Source: Prevotellaceae bacterium (lineage in GTDB: Bacteria; Bacteroidota; Bacteroidia; Bacteroidales; Bacteroidaceae). Taken from it: a stretch of DNA of 48,198 bases. The notes under the pieces were generated by a model. It worked only from the letters and a program-made list of their open reading frames with translations. It made no database searches and was not told where the DNA came from. The position numbers were made by a program, and so were the translations under genes. The stretch lies in NCBI GenBank assembly GCA_028723455.1, contig JAQYEW010000034.1:1-48198 (forward strand). The letters run 5' to 3'. Below are positions 40,007-48,198 of this stretch, in pieces (position 1 is the stretch's first letter; each line of letters starts with the position of its first letter).

Positions 40007-41921
40007 TCTTGCGGAGCGTTCCGTCCGCCCCACGTTGCAGCACGATGCCGCGCGAATGCCGGCCAACGCGCTGCCCCATCAGGTTATAACGCTGCCGGCC
40101 GAGGGGGGTATCCCATGCGGGTTGTCGCAAGCCCGTTGCCTCATCCATGAAATGGGCGCGGGCCTGGCCGCCCGAGGGACCGACGAGATAGGCCGTAAGG
40201 GCGTTCAGAGAGGAGCCTGCGGCACCCTGTTTCAGTGCGCCGTCGGCGTTCACCACGCCATAGCGGCCCTCCATGTCCAGGGCGGGAGAGAAATTGGAAA
40301 CCATCTTCCAGTCGCCTACCATGCGTTCCGTGGCCTTGGGCGCAAGCACCAGGATGTCCGTAAGGACGGGATTCTCCACGGGCGCGCCCAAGTGGAGGAC
40401 ATAGGGCTGATTGGCTTCCAGACGACCGTCAGGCACCTGCCTGAAGTAAAGCGAATAGCCGTCCCGGGCGTTGTAGGTAACGAGGCTGAGCTGCGCCACC
40501 CAATCCTGCGAGGCATCGTAAGCCGGACCCACGAGGTCGGCCACCGTGGTGGCAAAGGGCAGGGCGATGGTGCTGAAGCCCGCCTTCAGGGTGCGCTGCA
40601 AGGTTACCTTGTCATAGACCACGTCGGGTATGGTAACCGTGGCATCCGTGCCGCTGAGGGTGATTTCCTTGCTCAGCACCACGATGGCAAAGGTGCGGGT
40701 AAGGGGCGTGGCGGCGTTGAATTCGTCGTTACCGGGCTGCGAAACGGTGATGGTGATTGGCTCGCCGGTATCTTCAAGCGCGCTTACCAGACCGCTTCCG
40801 TCGACGCTGAGCACGGCGGGGTTGCCGCTGGCGTATTCGGGGGCCAGGCCGCTGCTTGCCGTGGCCGCACTGCTTACCGAGCCGCCCTTGATCAGGTTGA
40901 GGTTCACTCCCTCCTCAACCCAACTGAGGGTCTGGTTCTTTTTGAACCAGGCATAAAGGGTAAGGCTGGCGGTGCTGCCGTACTGACTGTTGGTGAGCGT
41001 AGCGGTATAGGCGGGGTCGGCGGACAGCAGCTGCGTGTGCGAGGGGTCGCTGTACCAGCCCTGGAAGGTGGCATCGGCATGGGGAACGGCGGTAAAGGTG
41101 GCCGGGGTTTGCATCTGCGTGGTGCTTACTTCGCCGCGGAGCATGGGTTCCACCTGCGTGCTCACCGTGCCGTGGTCGTAGATCTTCTGTGCCGAGGCGG
41201 CGAAATGGAAGAGGGGCAAGGACGTGCCGCTGACGGGAATGTCCACGCTAACGCCGTTCATGTCGAGCGTAACGGTGGCAGTGTGGTTGCCGGGCGTGTC
41301 GGAACGATAGGTGATGCTGACGGCAGTCTGGCCTGTGGCTCCCACGCCGATGGGCGTAACGCTGAAGCGCGGGTCGGTGCTGGTGCCCGTAATCTGCTGG
41401 TCGTAGGTGGTGTTGTTGAAGCTTACGGTGGCCGTCAGCGTCTTGGAGGCTCCCATGTCCTGCGTGCCGAAGTCCAGGCGCTGCGTGGTGGTGGAGAGCG
41501 TGGTGCCGCGGCTGACACGCACATTGCGCACGTACTTATATCCCGTTGCGCCGAAACGCGACTCGAACCTGACGGCATTGGCATTGGCGGGAATCTCGCA
41601 GGTGAAGTCGTACCATTGGCTGCGGTTGGGCAGGTCGATACTCATCGCGTCCGTCCAGCTTGCTCCGCCGTCGGTGGAGTACTGGGCATAGAAATTACCG
41701 TTACTTGAAACACCCCAGATGGTGGTACGCTGTGCCTGGAACGTGAGCGTCTTGGCGGGTCCGCTGAAAGCATAGGTTCCCGAATTGTTCACCGTTCCCC
41801 AGTATTTTTCCGCGGGGGCATCCAGCACGTAACTCGTAGTCTCGCCCCACGCCCGTGCCTGCGAGAAAGCAAGCAGACAAAGGAGGGCTGCGAGCGCCAT
41901 GCGAAGGCGGCCGCAAAACAT
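39993..41921 (-). CDS. Secreted surface protein with sorting-like tail, ligand unknown
   Basis: About 642 aa from ATG 41921 (MFCGRLRMALAALLCLLAF, signal peptide to about SQARA); ATG 41900 (MALAALL) and ATG 41957 are alternatives, the last reading through a repeat array. A jelly-roll-like N-terminal domain (YVLDAPAEKYWGTVNN; YSTDGGASWTDA) is followed by an anchor-D-like beta domain (LDFGTQDMGASKTLTATVSF), an InlB-like repeat (FQGWYSDPSH) and further beta domains. It ends YNLMGQRVGR...LRKMVVR, a variant of the C-terminal sorting domain. Its 3' end is part of a 22-bp repeat that bounds the R-M module. No enzyme motif was seen. Confidence 0.8.
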   Translation of the reverse strand: MFCGRLRMALAALLCLLAFSQARAWGETTSYVLDAPAEKYWGTVNNSGTYAFSGPAKTLTFQAQRTTIWGVSSNGNFYAQYSTDGGASWTDAMSIDLPNRSQWYDFTCEIPANANAVRFESRFGATGYKYVRNVRVSRGTTLSTTTQRLDFGTQDMGASKTLTATVSFNNTTYDQQITGTSTDPRFSVTPIGVGATGQTAVSITYRSDTPGNHTATVTLDMNGVSVDIPVSGTSLPLFHFAASAQKIYDHGTVSTQVEPMLRGEVSTTQMQTPATFTAVPHADATFQGWYSDPSHTQLLSADPAYTATLTNSQYGSTASLTLYAWFKKNQTLSWVEEGVNLNLIKGGSVSSAATASSGLAPEYASGNPAVLSVDGSGLVSALEDTGEPITITVSQPGNDEFNAATPLTRTFAIVVLSKEITLSGTDATVTIPDVVYDKVTLQRTLKAGFSTIALPFATTVADLVGPAYDASQDWVAQLSLVTYNARDGYSLYFRQVPDGRLEANQPYVLHLGAPVENPVLTDILVLAPKATERMVGDWKMVSNFSPALDMEGRYGVVNADGALKQGAAGSSLNALTAYLVGPSGGQARAHFMDEATGLRQPAWDTPLGRQRYNLMGQRVGRHSRGIVLQRGADGTLRKMVVR

Positions 41922-41977
41922 ATATATGTTTTTGTGAAAATTACTATATGTTTTCATGAAAATTACTATATGTTTTT
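41916..41977. repeat. Three AAAY-N8-GTTT dyads at exact 22-bp period
   Basis: AAAC/AAAT start at 41916, 41938 and 41960; GTTT at 41928, 41950 and 41972, each after exactly 8 nt. The first unit is a perfect 18-bp palindrome (AAAACATATATATGTTTT). The array starts 14 nt past the stop of a DUF4493 gene and overlaps the likely start region of the secreted-protein gene. Same geometry as 8734-8799. Confidence 0.85.
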
Positions 41978-41990
41978 TTCTGACTATATA

Positions 41991-42752
41991 TTAAAAGGGT
42001 CTTGCGTCAAATTCGCCCGCATGGGTGCCCTCTCCGAATTGCAGCAGGAGGAGGTCGCGGATGCCCTGGGCGGAGAGCGTAAGGGGATGGGCCTTGCCCG
42101 GCTGTACGGTCAGCGTTCCGCTGACTCCCCCGGCCGGCAAATCGGCCACGTGGGTGCCCTTGCGTGCCGTGGCGCGCAGGGTGTAGGGGATGCTTTCCCC
42201 CTCGGGCACCATCACATAGACGCTGCCCGGGGCATAGATGCGGAAGCGGCGTTGGGCAGCGTCCTCAAAGGCAATGGAGAAATTCTCGTAGAGTTCGCTG
42301 AAAGAGGCATCCAGGCGGATGTCCACGCGTGCGTTCTTGGGACTGCCCAGGTCGATGGCCAGCGTCTGTGTGGCGTCCTCCACGATGGTAAAGGACGGGG
42401 TGGTGCCGCTGTAATAGGGTGCGCCCGGCCCACGGATGGCTGCGGCATAGTTGTCAACGTGGAGGGTGTAGGTGCCTGTGGGCAGGGTGCAACGGTTGTC
42501 CTGGAAGGTGATTCTTTGGTCCACTTCCTGTCCGTCAGTGTCTGTGCCTACGAGGCGGAAGGTGAAGGCGGACAGGTCCGTAACCGTCTGCGTGGCGCGT
42601 GTCGTGCCCGACGCAAAAGGCTCGGCGTAGGCGCCGCCCAGCATCAGTTGTCCTGTCGCGGAGGCTTTGGGGCGCAGGTCGGCCTCGCTTTGGCATGCTG
42701 CGAAGAGGCCCAGGAGGCCGGCGCAGAGCAGCAGGGGGAATATATGCTTCAT
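41991..42752 (-). CDS. DUF4493-like lipoprotein
   Basis: 253 aa. MKHIFPLLLCAGLLGLFAACQS is a lipoprotein signal (lipobox FAAC). The mature part resembles Bacteroidales DUF4493 proteins: GQLMLGGAYAEPF, then LPTGTYTLHVDNYAAAIRG and a middle FSIAFEDAAQRRFRIYA, all beta-rich. Such proteins sit on the cell surface beside PCMD lipoproteins; their role in glycan handling or adhesion is not established. It follows the second DUF4493-like gene by 15 nt and is last in that run. A three-dyad repeat array begins 14 nt after its stop. Confidence 0.82.
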   Translation of the reverse strand: MKHIFPLLLCAGLLGLFAACQSEADLRPKASATGQLMLGGAYAEPFASGTTRATQTVTDLSAFTFRLVGTDTDGQEVDQRITFQDNRCTLPTGTYTLHVDNYAAAIRGPGAPYYSGTTPSFTIVEDATQTLAIDLGSPKNARVDIRLDASFSELYENFSIAFEDAAQRRFRIYAPGSVYVMVPEGESIPYTLRATARKGTHVADLPAGGVSGTLTVQPGKAHPLTLSAQGIRDLLLLQFGEGTHAGEFDARPF

Positions 42753-42767
42753 CAGTATGTCTGAGTT

Positions 42768-43571
42768 TTAAGGGGTTTGCAGGCTCTGTCCGTCGGACGC
42801 GTCGATGGTTATCGGCTGGTCGGGCGCAACGGTGAAGCTGTCGTCATAGGTAACGGTCAGTTCCAGCACGCCATCCGTGGCAGGCTGTGAGGAGAATGTG
42901 TAGCGATAGGTGTAGAGGCTGTTCGCGGCGATGCGGGCGGCCGCCAGGCGGCTGCGGCGCGTGAAGCTCTCGCCGTCGGCATTGGTCAGGTGGAGGGCCA
43001 GGTTCAGTTCCGCACCCTCCTCCACATCCAGATAAAGGGTTTCGCCCAAGGGCAGGGTGAGCGTGCGGCTGCCGTAGGACACCTCCATGCTGACGCCGGT
43101 GAAGAGGGTGTTCATGTTCTCGGGCATCAGGCAGCGCAGGGCGAAGTTCGTCATGGGAACGGTCAGCGCCACGCGCGTCTGCTGGCCGGCCTGCACGGTG
43201 AACTGGCGCGTGCCGTACCATTTGGCATGCCCCAGCCGGTCGCCACTGAAGACGGCATCATAGCCCGGCGTGTAGGCCTCCAGGCTGTAAACTCCGGCCG
43301 GCAACTGCTGTTCCTGGAGGGTGGTATTGGCTTCGCTGCCCGAAAGGGTGAGGTCCACGTCGCCGTTTCCGCTGCGCAGGTGTACGGTCAGGTCCTCGCT
43401 GACGGCACGCGTCAGGTACAGCACACCGGGCTGACGGCGGTCGATGTCCAGCCGGACCTGCCCGAAAGACGAGGGTTCAGGGCCGTCGTTGCAGGCTCCC
43501 CATAGGAGGATGCCCAAGCCCAGGGGCAGGAAACGGCGGAGGGACTTATAGAATAAGTTAGGCATGTGCAT
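42768..43571 (-). CDS. Second DUF4493-like lipoprotein
   Basis: About 267 aa from ATG 43571 (or 43565); the signal LRRFLPLGLGILLWGACND has lipobox WGAC. A much longer frame upstream crosses the end of the preceding gene and is rejected. FGQVRLDIDRRQPGVLYLTRA, LPAGVYSLEAYTPGYDAVF and FTVQAGQQTRVALTVPMTN are typical DUF4493 traits, and YTYRYTFSSQPATDG closes the domain. Its start lies 13 nt after the stop of the first PCMD protein, so it belongs to the same transcript. Confidence 0.82.
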   Translation of the reverse strand: MHMPNLFYKSLRRFLPLGLGILLWGACNDGPEPSSFGQVRLDIDRRQPGVLYLTRAVSEDLTVHLRSGNGDVDLTLSGSEANTTLQEQQLPAGVYSLEAYTPGYDAVFSGDRLGHAKWYGTRQFTVQAGQQTRVALTVPMTNFALRCLMPENMNTLFTGVSMEVSYGSRTLTLPLGETLYLDVEEGAELNLALHLTNADGESFTRRSRLAAARIAANSLYTYRYTFSSQPATDGVLELTVTYDDSFTVAPDQPITIDASDGQSLQTP

Positions 43572-43584
43572 AGTGCTTTTGAGT

Positions 43585-45714
43585 TTATTTTCCATAGACG
43601 AGGGCAATCTCGTCCAGCCACAGCTGGGAACCGGTGTAATAGCCGTTCGTCGGTGCGCCCAGGAAACTGGATGTCTGCGTGAACTCGGTCTCCAACAGGC
43701 TGCCGGAGGCGAAGGCCACGACGAGCTTGTTGGGTGCCAGCCGCAGTTTCTCCTCCGTCTGGTCATAATCGATTTCGAGGGTGGTCTGGAGATAACTGGT
43801 GCGCGTGGCATAGGTGGCACGGGCCTCGCCCAAGACGATGTCGTCGTGCATTACCTGCACGCGGGCGATGGCCTGGTCGGTCTTGAAGGCGGTGTATTTA
43901 TAATAGAACGTCAGGGCCGTGGGGCGCGAGGCGTAGCTGATGCCGTAATTCTTCGTGGCCGTGTCCGCACCGTGGTCCACGTTCTCCAGCGTGCCCTTGT
44001 AAAGCTCGCCCGGAGTGGTGTAGGCCGCACCGCCCAAGGTGGTGCCGCCATAGCCCCATCCGATGGTGCCCAACCAAATGGCGCGGCCGCTGACGGCATC
44101 GTCCGTGGGACGCGTGGCGGAGCGCGAGGTGTACACATAGTTGGCGCCATTGGTGTCGTCCGTGGTAAGTTCGTTCAGCGTGGCCCATCCCTGGAACACG
44201 AAACGCCGTCCGTGGCCCGTGCTTACTGCGGTGAAGTTCTCCACGTCGCTGCCCGTTTCTGTGTAGGGCCCGTCCAGGTTGCCATTCTCCAGGGGGGGCT
44301 GGGGATAGGTGCGCACACGAATCACGTTGCTCTCGATGCCCTCGCGGTAAACGGCCTTCAGCTCATAGGTGGTGGCTGCGGGCAGCCCCGCCATACGCAG
44401 GTCCTTGGGAAAGGCGTTCCACTGCTGGCTGCCCAAGAGGCGGTACTGATAGCTGACGCTGCTGCGCAGCAAGCTTTCGTTGCCCGACTGCACGTCGATG
44501 GGCTGGATGGTGAACTCGCGCGTCCATATCTTGCCGGGCCATGCCTCGGGCAGGGTGAACTCGGGCTTGACCACGCGGATGGTGAACATCTCGGGCGTGA
44601 TATTGCTCCAACGGTCGTTCGCCAAGACACGGATGCCCACTTGGTTTTGCGTCTCCGCACCTGCGTTGGTACGCAGGCTGCCGGCCAGATCGCTCAGGTC
44701 AAGCACGCCCTGCGTGGTACCCAACTGGGGCACACGGATGCCCGCATTCTCCAGCTGGCGGCGCTCGTCCAGCGTCATCCGGCTCAGCAGGTAGGTACCG
44801 TTGATGGAAGTGAAGTTCTCGTCCTCCATCTGAACGATCAGTTCCATCTCCTCCGTGGGCTTGGTCGACGTGTAACTGATGCTTACCGTTTCCGCCGTCT
44901 GAGTCTCCGCCAACTGCAACCTACCCTGTGCGTCAAAGCCTTGCGCCACGGTCTTGGGCTTGGGCAGCCAACGGTTCAGGATGGTTTCGGCAATGTCCAC
45001 CTGCTCCACTTCGGCTTTCAGGATGTCGATGGCATCGGCACGCAAGCCCATCCGGAGCTTCAGATGCTGGCCCGCAGCCAGAGGCAACAGATGCGACAAC
45101 TGGCCCGTCAGGTCCTTTTCCACGTTTTCGCCACCGGCCTTCTGCGCCTTGAACACCACGCGCAGCGCGCTGTTGGCAGGAAAATAGGCACTCTCGCCGG
45201 GGTGGCTGCCTTGCAGATTGAGCGTTGTGCCCTGCGTGCTGACGGCAATGGCGTGGGATGTGAAGGTCTTGTCCATCGTTTCGGCCGACACGTCGTCGTA
45301 ACTGACGCTGAGCAGCGCATTGGCCACACGGGCATCAATGTGTATGACGTTCTTGAGGCCTTTCATCACCTGGGCGTCGGCGCGTCCTTCATAATATGGG
45401 GCGTCCAGGGCCACGATGTTCTCGCCACAGCTGACCGTAATGGTGTAGGGACCGGGATAGAAAGGACCCACAGAGGACTGGAAGGGACCTTCGTAGCCCG
45501 GACGTGCCTCGTGGCTTTTCACTTGCAGGCGGAAGGCTTCGGCCATGGGCTGCTCCAGCTCGGCGGGCACGGCGCGCGTATCAACGCCCTGGCTCACGTC
45601 GCGGATGCTCAGGCTGAGCATCACGCCTTCGCTCTCCAGATCCGGCCTGTCCCCATGACAAGCGGCCAGGAGCAGCAAGGCACCCATACACAAAAGGCTT
45701 TTATATCTATTCAT
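43585..45714 (-). CDS. PCMD lipoprotein (DUF4493 plus putative carbohydrate-metabolism domain)
   Basis: 709 aa from ATG 45714 (MNRYKSLLCMGALLLLAACHG, lipobox LAAC); an in-frame start at 45738 overlaps the upstream gene. The N-terminal third is DUF4493-like (GPYTITVSCGENIVALDAPYY). The C-terminal part has the PCMD pattern: NGNLDGPYTETG, FQGWATLNELTTDD, ALTFYYKYTAF and the closing GSQLWLDEIALVYG. PCMD is named from genomic context only; no catalytic site is known. Position 2 or later of a run with a barrel protein and related lipoproteins. Likely a surface glycan-binding or adhesive lipoprotein. Confidence 0.85.
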   Translation of the reverse strand: MNRYKSLLCMGALLLLAACHGDRPDLESEGVMLSLSIRDVSQGVDTRAVPAELEQPMAEAFRLQVKSHEARPGYEGPFQSSVGPFYPGPYTITVSCGENIVALDAPYYEGRADAQVMKGLKNVIHIDARVANALLSVSYDDVSAETMDKTFTSHAIAVSTQGTTLNLQGSHPGESAYFPANSALRVVFKAQKAGGENVEKDLTGQLSHLLPLAAGQHLKLRMGLRADAIDILKAEVEQVDIAETILNRWLPKPKTVAQGFDAQGRLQLAETQTAETVSISYTSTKPTEEMELIVQMEDENFTSINGTYLLSRMTLDERRQLENAGIRVPQLGTTQGVLDLSDLAGSLRTNAGAETQNQVGIRVLANDRWSNITPEMFTIRVVKPEFTLPEAWPGKIWTREFTIQPIDVQSGNESLLRSSVSYQYRLLGSQQWNAFPKDLRMAGLPAATTYELKAVYREGIESNVIRVRTYPQPPLENGNLDGPYTETGSDVENFTAVSTGHGRRFVFQGWATLNELTTDDTNGANYVYTSRSATRPTDDAVSGRAIWLGTIGWGYGGTTLGGAAYTTPGELYKGTLENVDHGADTATKNYGISYASRPTALTFYYKYTAFKTDQAIARVQVMHDDIVLGEARATYATRTSYLQTTLEIDYDQTEEKLRLAPNKLVVAFASGSLLETEFTQTSSFLGAPTNGYYTGSQLWLDEIALVYGK

Positions 45715-45730
45715 TCTTCTGATGCTATGT

Positions 45731-47344
45731 TCAATCATATATCACCTCAAACTCGTCCACCCACAGGGTGCTGCCCGCGCCTACCTGGCCCACCACCTTG
45801 GCTCCCTCGAAATCGCCGCCGTAATGGCTGCTGGTGGCTACGATGGTCAGCTTGGCGGGCGCGACGTTGTCGCGCGTATAGGTCAGACGAAGTTCAAAGG
45901 GCTTGTATTGGCTTACGCTTTCCGTACCCACGAACTCGCCATAGGCCAGGACATTGCCCTGTGCGTCCCACAGACGCATGTAGATGTGGCATTCGTCCTT
46001 GCTGAGCGTGCCCGGCTTCGTACCGCTGGTGATGGGCATGCCGGTGTACTTGTAATAGCCGCGCAGGCCGTCGGGGCGCGCCCCCGTAAAGGGGCGGCCG
46101 AACTGAGGGCTGTCCTTGGGGCTGGAGACATTGGTCTTATAGGTGCCGATAAAAAGGTTGCCGGCGGCCGCACCCACCAGGGGCACTTCCGTCAGGCTGA
46201 CCATCTTCGCGGCACGTCCCTTATAGGCGTCGCTGCCGTCGACAGGACTGGTGGTGGCGTCCTTGCCGCCAGCCAGGCGCGAGGTAACGCCCTCGTTGCC
46301 GCTGGCCCAATAGGCCTGGGGGTCGGAGTAATTGTCGGCCACGGGATTGGCGTACCAGTTGGCGCCTTCCTGTGTCCACGTGTCGAAGTTCAGGTTGGGT
46401 ATCGCCTGGATCTTCTCCGTCGTAAAGGTGGCCACATCGCTGCTCTCGCCGTCCACCACTACGCGCCATTCATACGTTGTGCCGTCCGTAAGGCCCGTTA
46501 CCTTTGCGCTGAAGCTGACGGCCGAGGTAATGGAAACGGCAGCGGCAGGCAGGGTAATCCAGGTGCTGCTGCCTTGGGGGCGATACTGCACGCCGGGTGT
46601 GGTGCCTCCCTTCATGCCTCCCTGCAAGGTGGCTCGGCGTGCACGCACGGCCACGCTGCCCGTCTGCGCCACGACCTCGCTGTATTGCACGTCCACGGTC
46701 CATTGGCTGATTTCCTTTTGGCCCCGCGTAACGACGAAACGCCGGGGGCGTGTGAAGTCGTGCACCGTGGCGGGGTCGGGCGTAATGGTGGTGTTCGCGC
46801 CCTCCAGTTTCATACGGGTGATGTTGATCTGGCGCAGGTCGGTACCCGGCTCCACATACACGATGGCCGAATGGGTCGACAGGTCCATACGCGCCTGTCC
46901 CATCTGTTTTTCCGCCTCGATGTACCGCTCGATGTTCTGCGTTACGCGCAGCGTCCACAGATATTCCTGGTAGGTGGTCAGCAGGATCTGGAAGGGCGTG
47001 GTAGCGTCCACCACCGTGTTCGCGCCTTCAGGCAGGGCTTCCGCCGATTGGAAGGCCTCCTTGGGAAAGTTTCCGGCATCCTGGAAATTCTTGCTTTGGG
47101 GGGTCAGCGTGGCGTTGTTGCCTGTCAGCAGGCGCGTAATGCGCAGCTCGTTGAGCAGTGCCTCCTCGCCCACGGTGATGTCCACGGTGCGTTCCTGACG
47201 GTTGATGACAGGCTCGCCCTGCATATCCTCCACCTGAATCTCCGATATGAAGCCCTCGCGGTAGGGATAGGGAATGTCGTTCTTGATGCAGCTGCCCGGC
47301 AGCACAGCCGCAGCCAATGCGTATAGTATCTTTGGAATCTTCAT
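45731..47344 (-). CDS. PCMD lipoprotein
   Basis: 537 aa from ATG 47344 (MKIPKILYALAAAVLPGSC, lipobox PGSC). N-terminal beta domains (YREGFISEIQVEDMQG; NITRMKLEGANTTI) lead to a fibronectin-like part (VTGLTDGTTYEWRVVVDG) and a PCMD domain: NLNFDTWTQEG, WASGNEG, LFIGTYKTNV, RGYYKYTGMPI and closing GSTLWVDEFEVIYD. It lies 6 nt after the barrel protein gene and 16 nt before the next PCMD gene. In Bacteroidales such clusters make surface lipoproteins; function is not settled. Confidence 0.86.
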   Translation of the reverse strand: MKIPKILYALAAAVLPGSCIKNDIPYPYREGFISEIQVEDMQGEPVINRQERTVDITVGEEALLNELRITRLLTGNNATLTPQSKNFQDAGNFPKEAFQSAEALPEGANTVVDATTPFQILLTTYQEYLWTLRVTQNIERYIEAEKQMGQARMDLSTHSAIVYVEPGTDLRQINITRMKLEGANTTITPDPATVHDFTRPRRFVVTRGQKEISQWTVDVQYSEVVAQTGSVAVRARRATLQGGMKGGTTPGVQYRPQGSSTWITLPAAAVSITSAVSFSAKVTGLTDGTTYEWRVVVDGESSDVATFTTEKIQAIPNLNFDTWTQEGANWYANPVADNYSDPQAYWASGNEGVTSRLAGGKDATTSPVDGSDAYKGRAAKMVSLTEVPLVGAAAGNLFIGTYKTNVSSPKDSPQFGRPFTGARPDGLRGYYKYTGMPITSGTKPGTLSKDECHIYMRLWDAQGNVLAYGEFVGTESVSQYKPFELRLTYTRDNVAPAKLTIVATSSHYGGDFEGAKVVGQVGAGSTLWVDEFEVIYD

Positions 47345-47350
47345 CGTCAA

Positions 47351-48085
47351 TTAAAAATAGGTGGCCACGCCGATGTTCACACTCAGCAGGTTGAGGGTGA
47401 AATTGGCGGAAGCCGTACTCATCTTACCTGTCTCTATGCGGTCGCGCGTCTGGTGGTTCCAGGTCATGCTGGCACCCATCACGTCGATGCTGACATCCAC
47501 GGCCACATTGTCCTGTACAAAGACGGCCAGACCCGGGCGGGCGCCCAGGCGCAGCGTGTGGCCTATCTCGAAAGTGCCCGTCAGGTTGCGCCCCTCGTGG
47601 TTCAGGATCTTGCTGCGGCTGTAGCTGTAGGAGAGTTGCAGGTCGTTGTAGAAACCCACCACCTTGCTGCCGAAGAGGCTCATATAGGTACGCAGGAAGA
47701 CGGCGGACTTGTAGCTGTTGCGCTCCACACGGTAGTGGTCCATCTTGAAACTCAGGTCGTCGCCCAGCGAAATGTCGACATTGCCGATGTTGGCATACGT
47801 GCGCATATAGCCGAAACGGGCGCCGATGGCCATGTCGTCCTTGATGGCGTAGGCCAGATGGGGGCTTATCTTGAAGTTGAAAGCCTTGGCGTCTATGCCA
47901 TCAAGGATGAGGAAGTCATAATCCTTGGCGTCGAATTTCACATAGGATAGGGACACGCCACCCGTGTACATACCTTTGGGGACGAAAGTGGTGGTTTTGA
48001 TACCACGGTCGAAGCCCTTACGTGCCCACCCCACCAGGGACAGGCACATAAAGGCTACGACTGTAAGGAATAGTCTCTTGTTCAT
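47351..48085 (-). CDS. Outer-membrane beta-barrel protein of the PCMD locus
   Basis: 244 aa from ATG 48085 (MNKRLFLTVVAFMCLSLVG, signal peptide ending near GWA). The mature chain alternates polar and hydrophobic residues, with Tyr/Phe belts (GGVSLSYVKFDAKDYDFLIL, ISPHLAYAIKDDMAIGARF, SYSYSRSKIL) and a C-terminal VNIGVATYF ending in Phe, typical of outer-membrane barrels. It leads the DUF4493/PCMD lipoprotein run and probably anchors or exports its partners, which is inferred from context. Start chosen over an upstream in-frame ATG (48109) that lies in a hairpin. Confidence 0.82.
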   Translation of the reverse strand: MNKRLFLTVVAFMCLSLVGWARKGFDRGIKTTTFVPKGMYTGGVSLSYVKFDAKDYDFLILDGIDAKAFNFKISPHLAYAIKDDMAIGARFGYMRTYANIGNVDISLGDDLSFKMDHYRVERNSYKSAVFLRTYMSLFGSKVVGFYNDLQLSYSYSRSKILNHEGRNLTGTFEIGHTLRLGARPGLAVFVQDNVAVDVSIDVMGASMTWNHQTRDRIETGKMSTASANFTLNLLSVNIGVATYF

Positions 48086-48095
48086 GCTTGAAAGG

Positions 48096-48129
48096 GTGCA
48101 GCCCCGCACAAAGACACACGGGGCTGCAC
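48096..48129 (-). terminator. Perfect 11-bp hairpin between PCMD genes
   Basis: Stem 48096-48106 with 48119-48129, 12-nt loop, between the stop of the partial PCMD gene and the barrel protein start. No T-run on the minus strand, so it may be a stability or attenuation hairpin. Confidence 0.5.
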
Positions 48130-48141
48130 GATGGTCTGTTT

Positions 48142-48198
48142 TTAATAACTCAGTTCGAAGTCGTCAACGGTCAGCTGGCTGCCGTTGCCCACCTTACC
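48142..48198 (-). CDS. C-terminal end of a third PCMD-type protein (truncated by window edge)
   Basis: 18 codons and TAA. The end reads GKVGNGSQLTVDDFELSY, close to the closing segments of the two neighbouring PCMD proteins (GSTLWVDEFEVIYD; GSQLWLDEIALVYG). The body lies outside the window. It indicates that the PCMD cluster continues beyond the edge. Confidence 0.75.
   Translation of the reverse strand, partial: GKVGNGSQLTVDDFELSY

Noticed and set aside
43572..43820. N-terminal extension of the second DUF4493 protein
   Set aside because: It overlaps the end of the PCMD gene in another frame and hides a clear lipoprotein signal beginning at 43571.

Overview
The window reads as a chromosomal segment of a GC-rich member of the order Bacteroidales, most likely Prevotellaceae. 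Three things point there. Promoters follow the Bacteroidetes form (TTTG at -33, 18-21 nt, TAnnTTTG at -7). Many secreted proteins end in a YDLSGR-type C-terminal sorting-like domain. Several families are typical of the order: DUF4493/PCMD lipoproteins, DUF4369, BspA-like LRR and head-GIN proteins. Species cannot be named from sequence alone.

Layout. (1) 2-253: end of an ABC transporter. (2) 288-5637: an AT-rich four-gene operon on the minus strand: dual-GHKL histidine kinase, lone receiver protein, HNH nuclease, adenine-N6 DNA methyltransferase. The genes overlap or abut at every junction. It looks like a restriction/defence island wired to a two-component phosphorelay and is the best candidate for an undescribed system. 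(3) 5951-8421: a 56-aa peptide gene behind a large secreted protein. (4) 8806-10861: SpoU-type RNA methyltransferase, PH-domain membrane protein, small GIN-domain protein. (5) 10918-12506: a NYN-domain nuclease gene inserted between two copies of a 61-63 bp promoter-bearing repeat, then six tRNA genes (Val, Arg, Tyr, Gly, Asp, Asp). (6) 12524-20327: queC and a GNAT gene on plus, facing a minus-strand run ftsB-like / membrane-DUF4369 fusion / ligA / sialidase / queF. Queuosine genes sit beside queuosine-target tRNAs (Tyr, Asp). (7) 20436-23847: dnaX and a MORN-GH25 muramidase. (8) 24214-31866: two large surface proteins (InlB-like repeats with cohesin-like and dockerin-like parts; BspA-like LRR), a lipoprotein, an outer-membrane protein and a metallophosphoesterase lipoprotein. 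(9) 32170-37305: an operon of small sorting-domain protein, L,D-transpeptidase, sigma factor and P-type Ca2+ ATPase. (10) 37384-40006: a BsuBI/PstI-type restriction-modification module bounded by perfect 22-bp direct repeats. (11) 39993-48198: secreted proteins and a run of DUF4493/PCMD lipoproteins with an outer-membrane barrel protein.

The non-coding sequence is unusually rich in short phased repeats. Two arrays, at 8734-8799 and 41916-41977, each hold three AAAY-N8-GTTT dyads at an exact 22-bp period just after a stop codon. They look like sites for one shared DNA-binding factor or a shared RNA element. A third region (29594-29738) holds two further phased repeats between divergent surface-protein genes. 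No CRISPR array, integrase, transposase or rRNA gene was seen.
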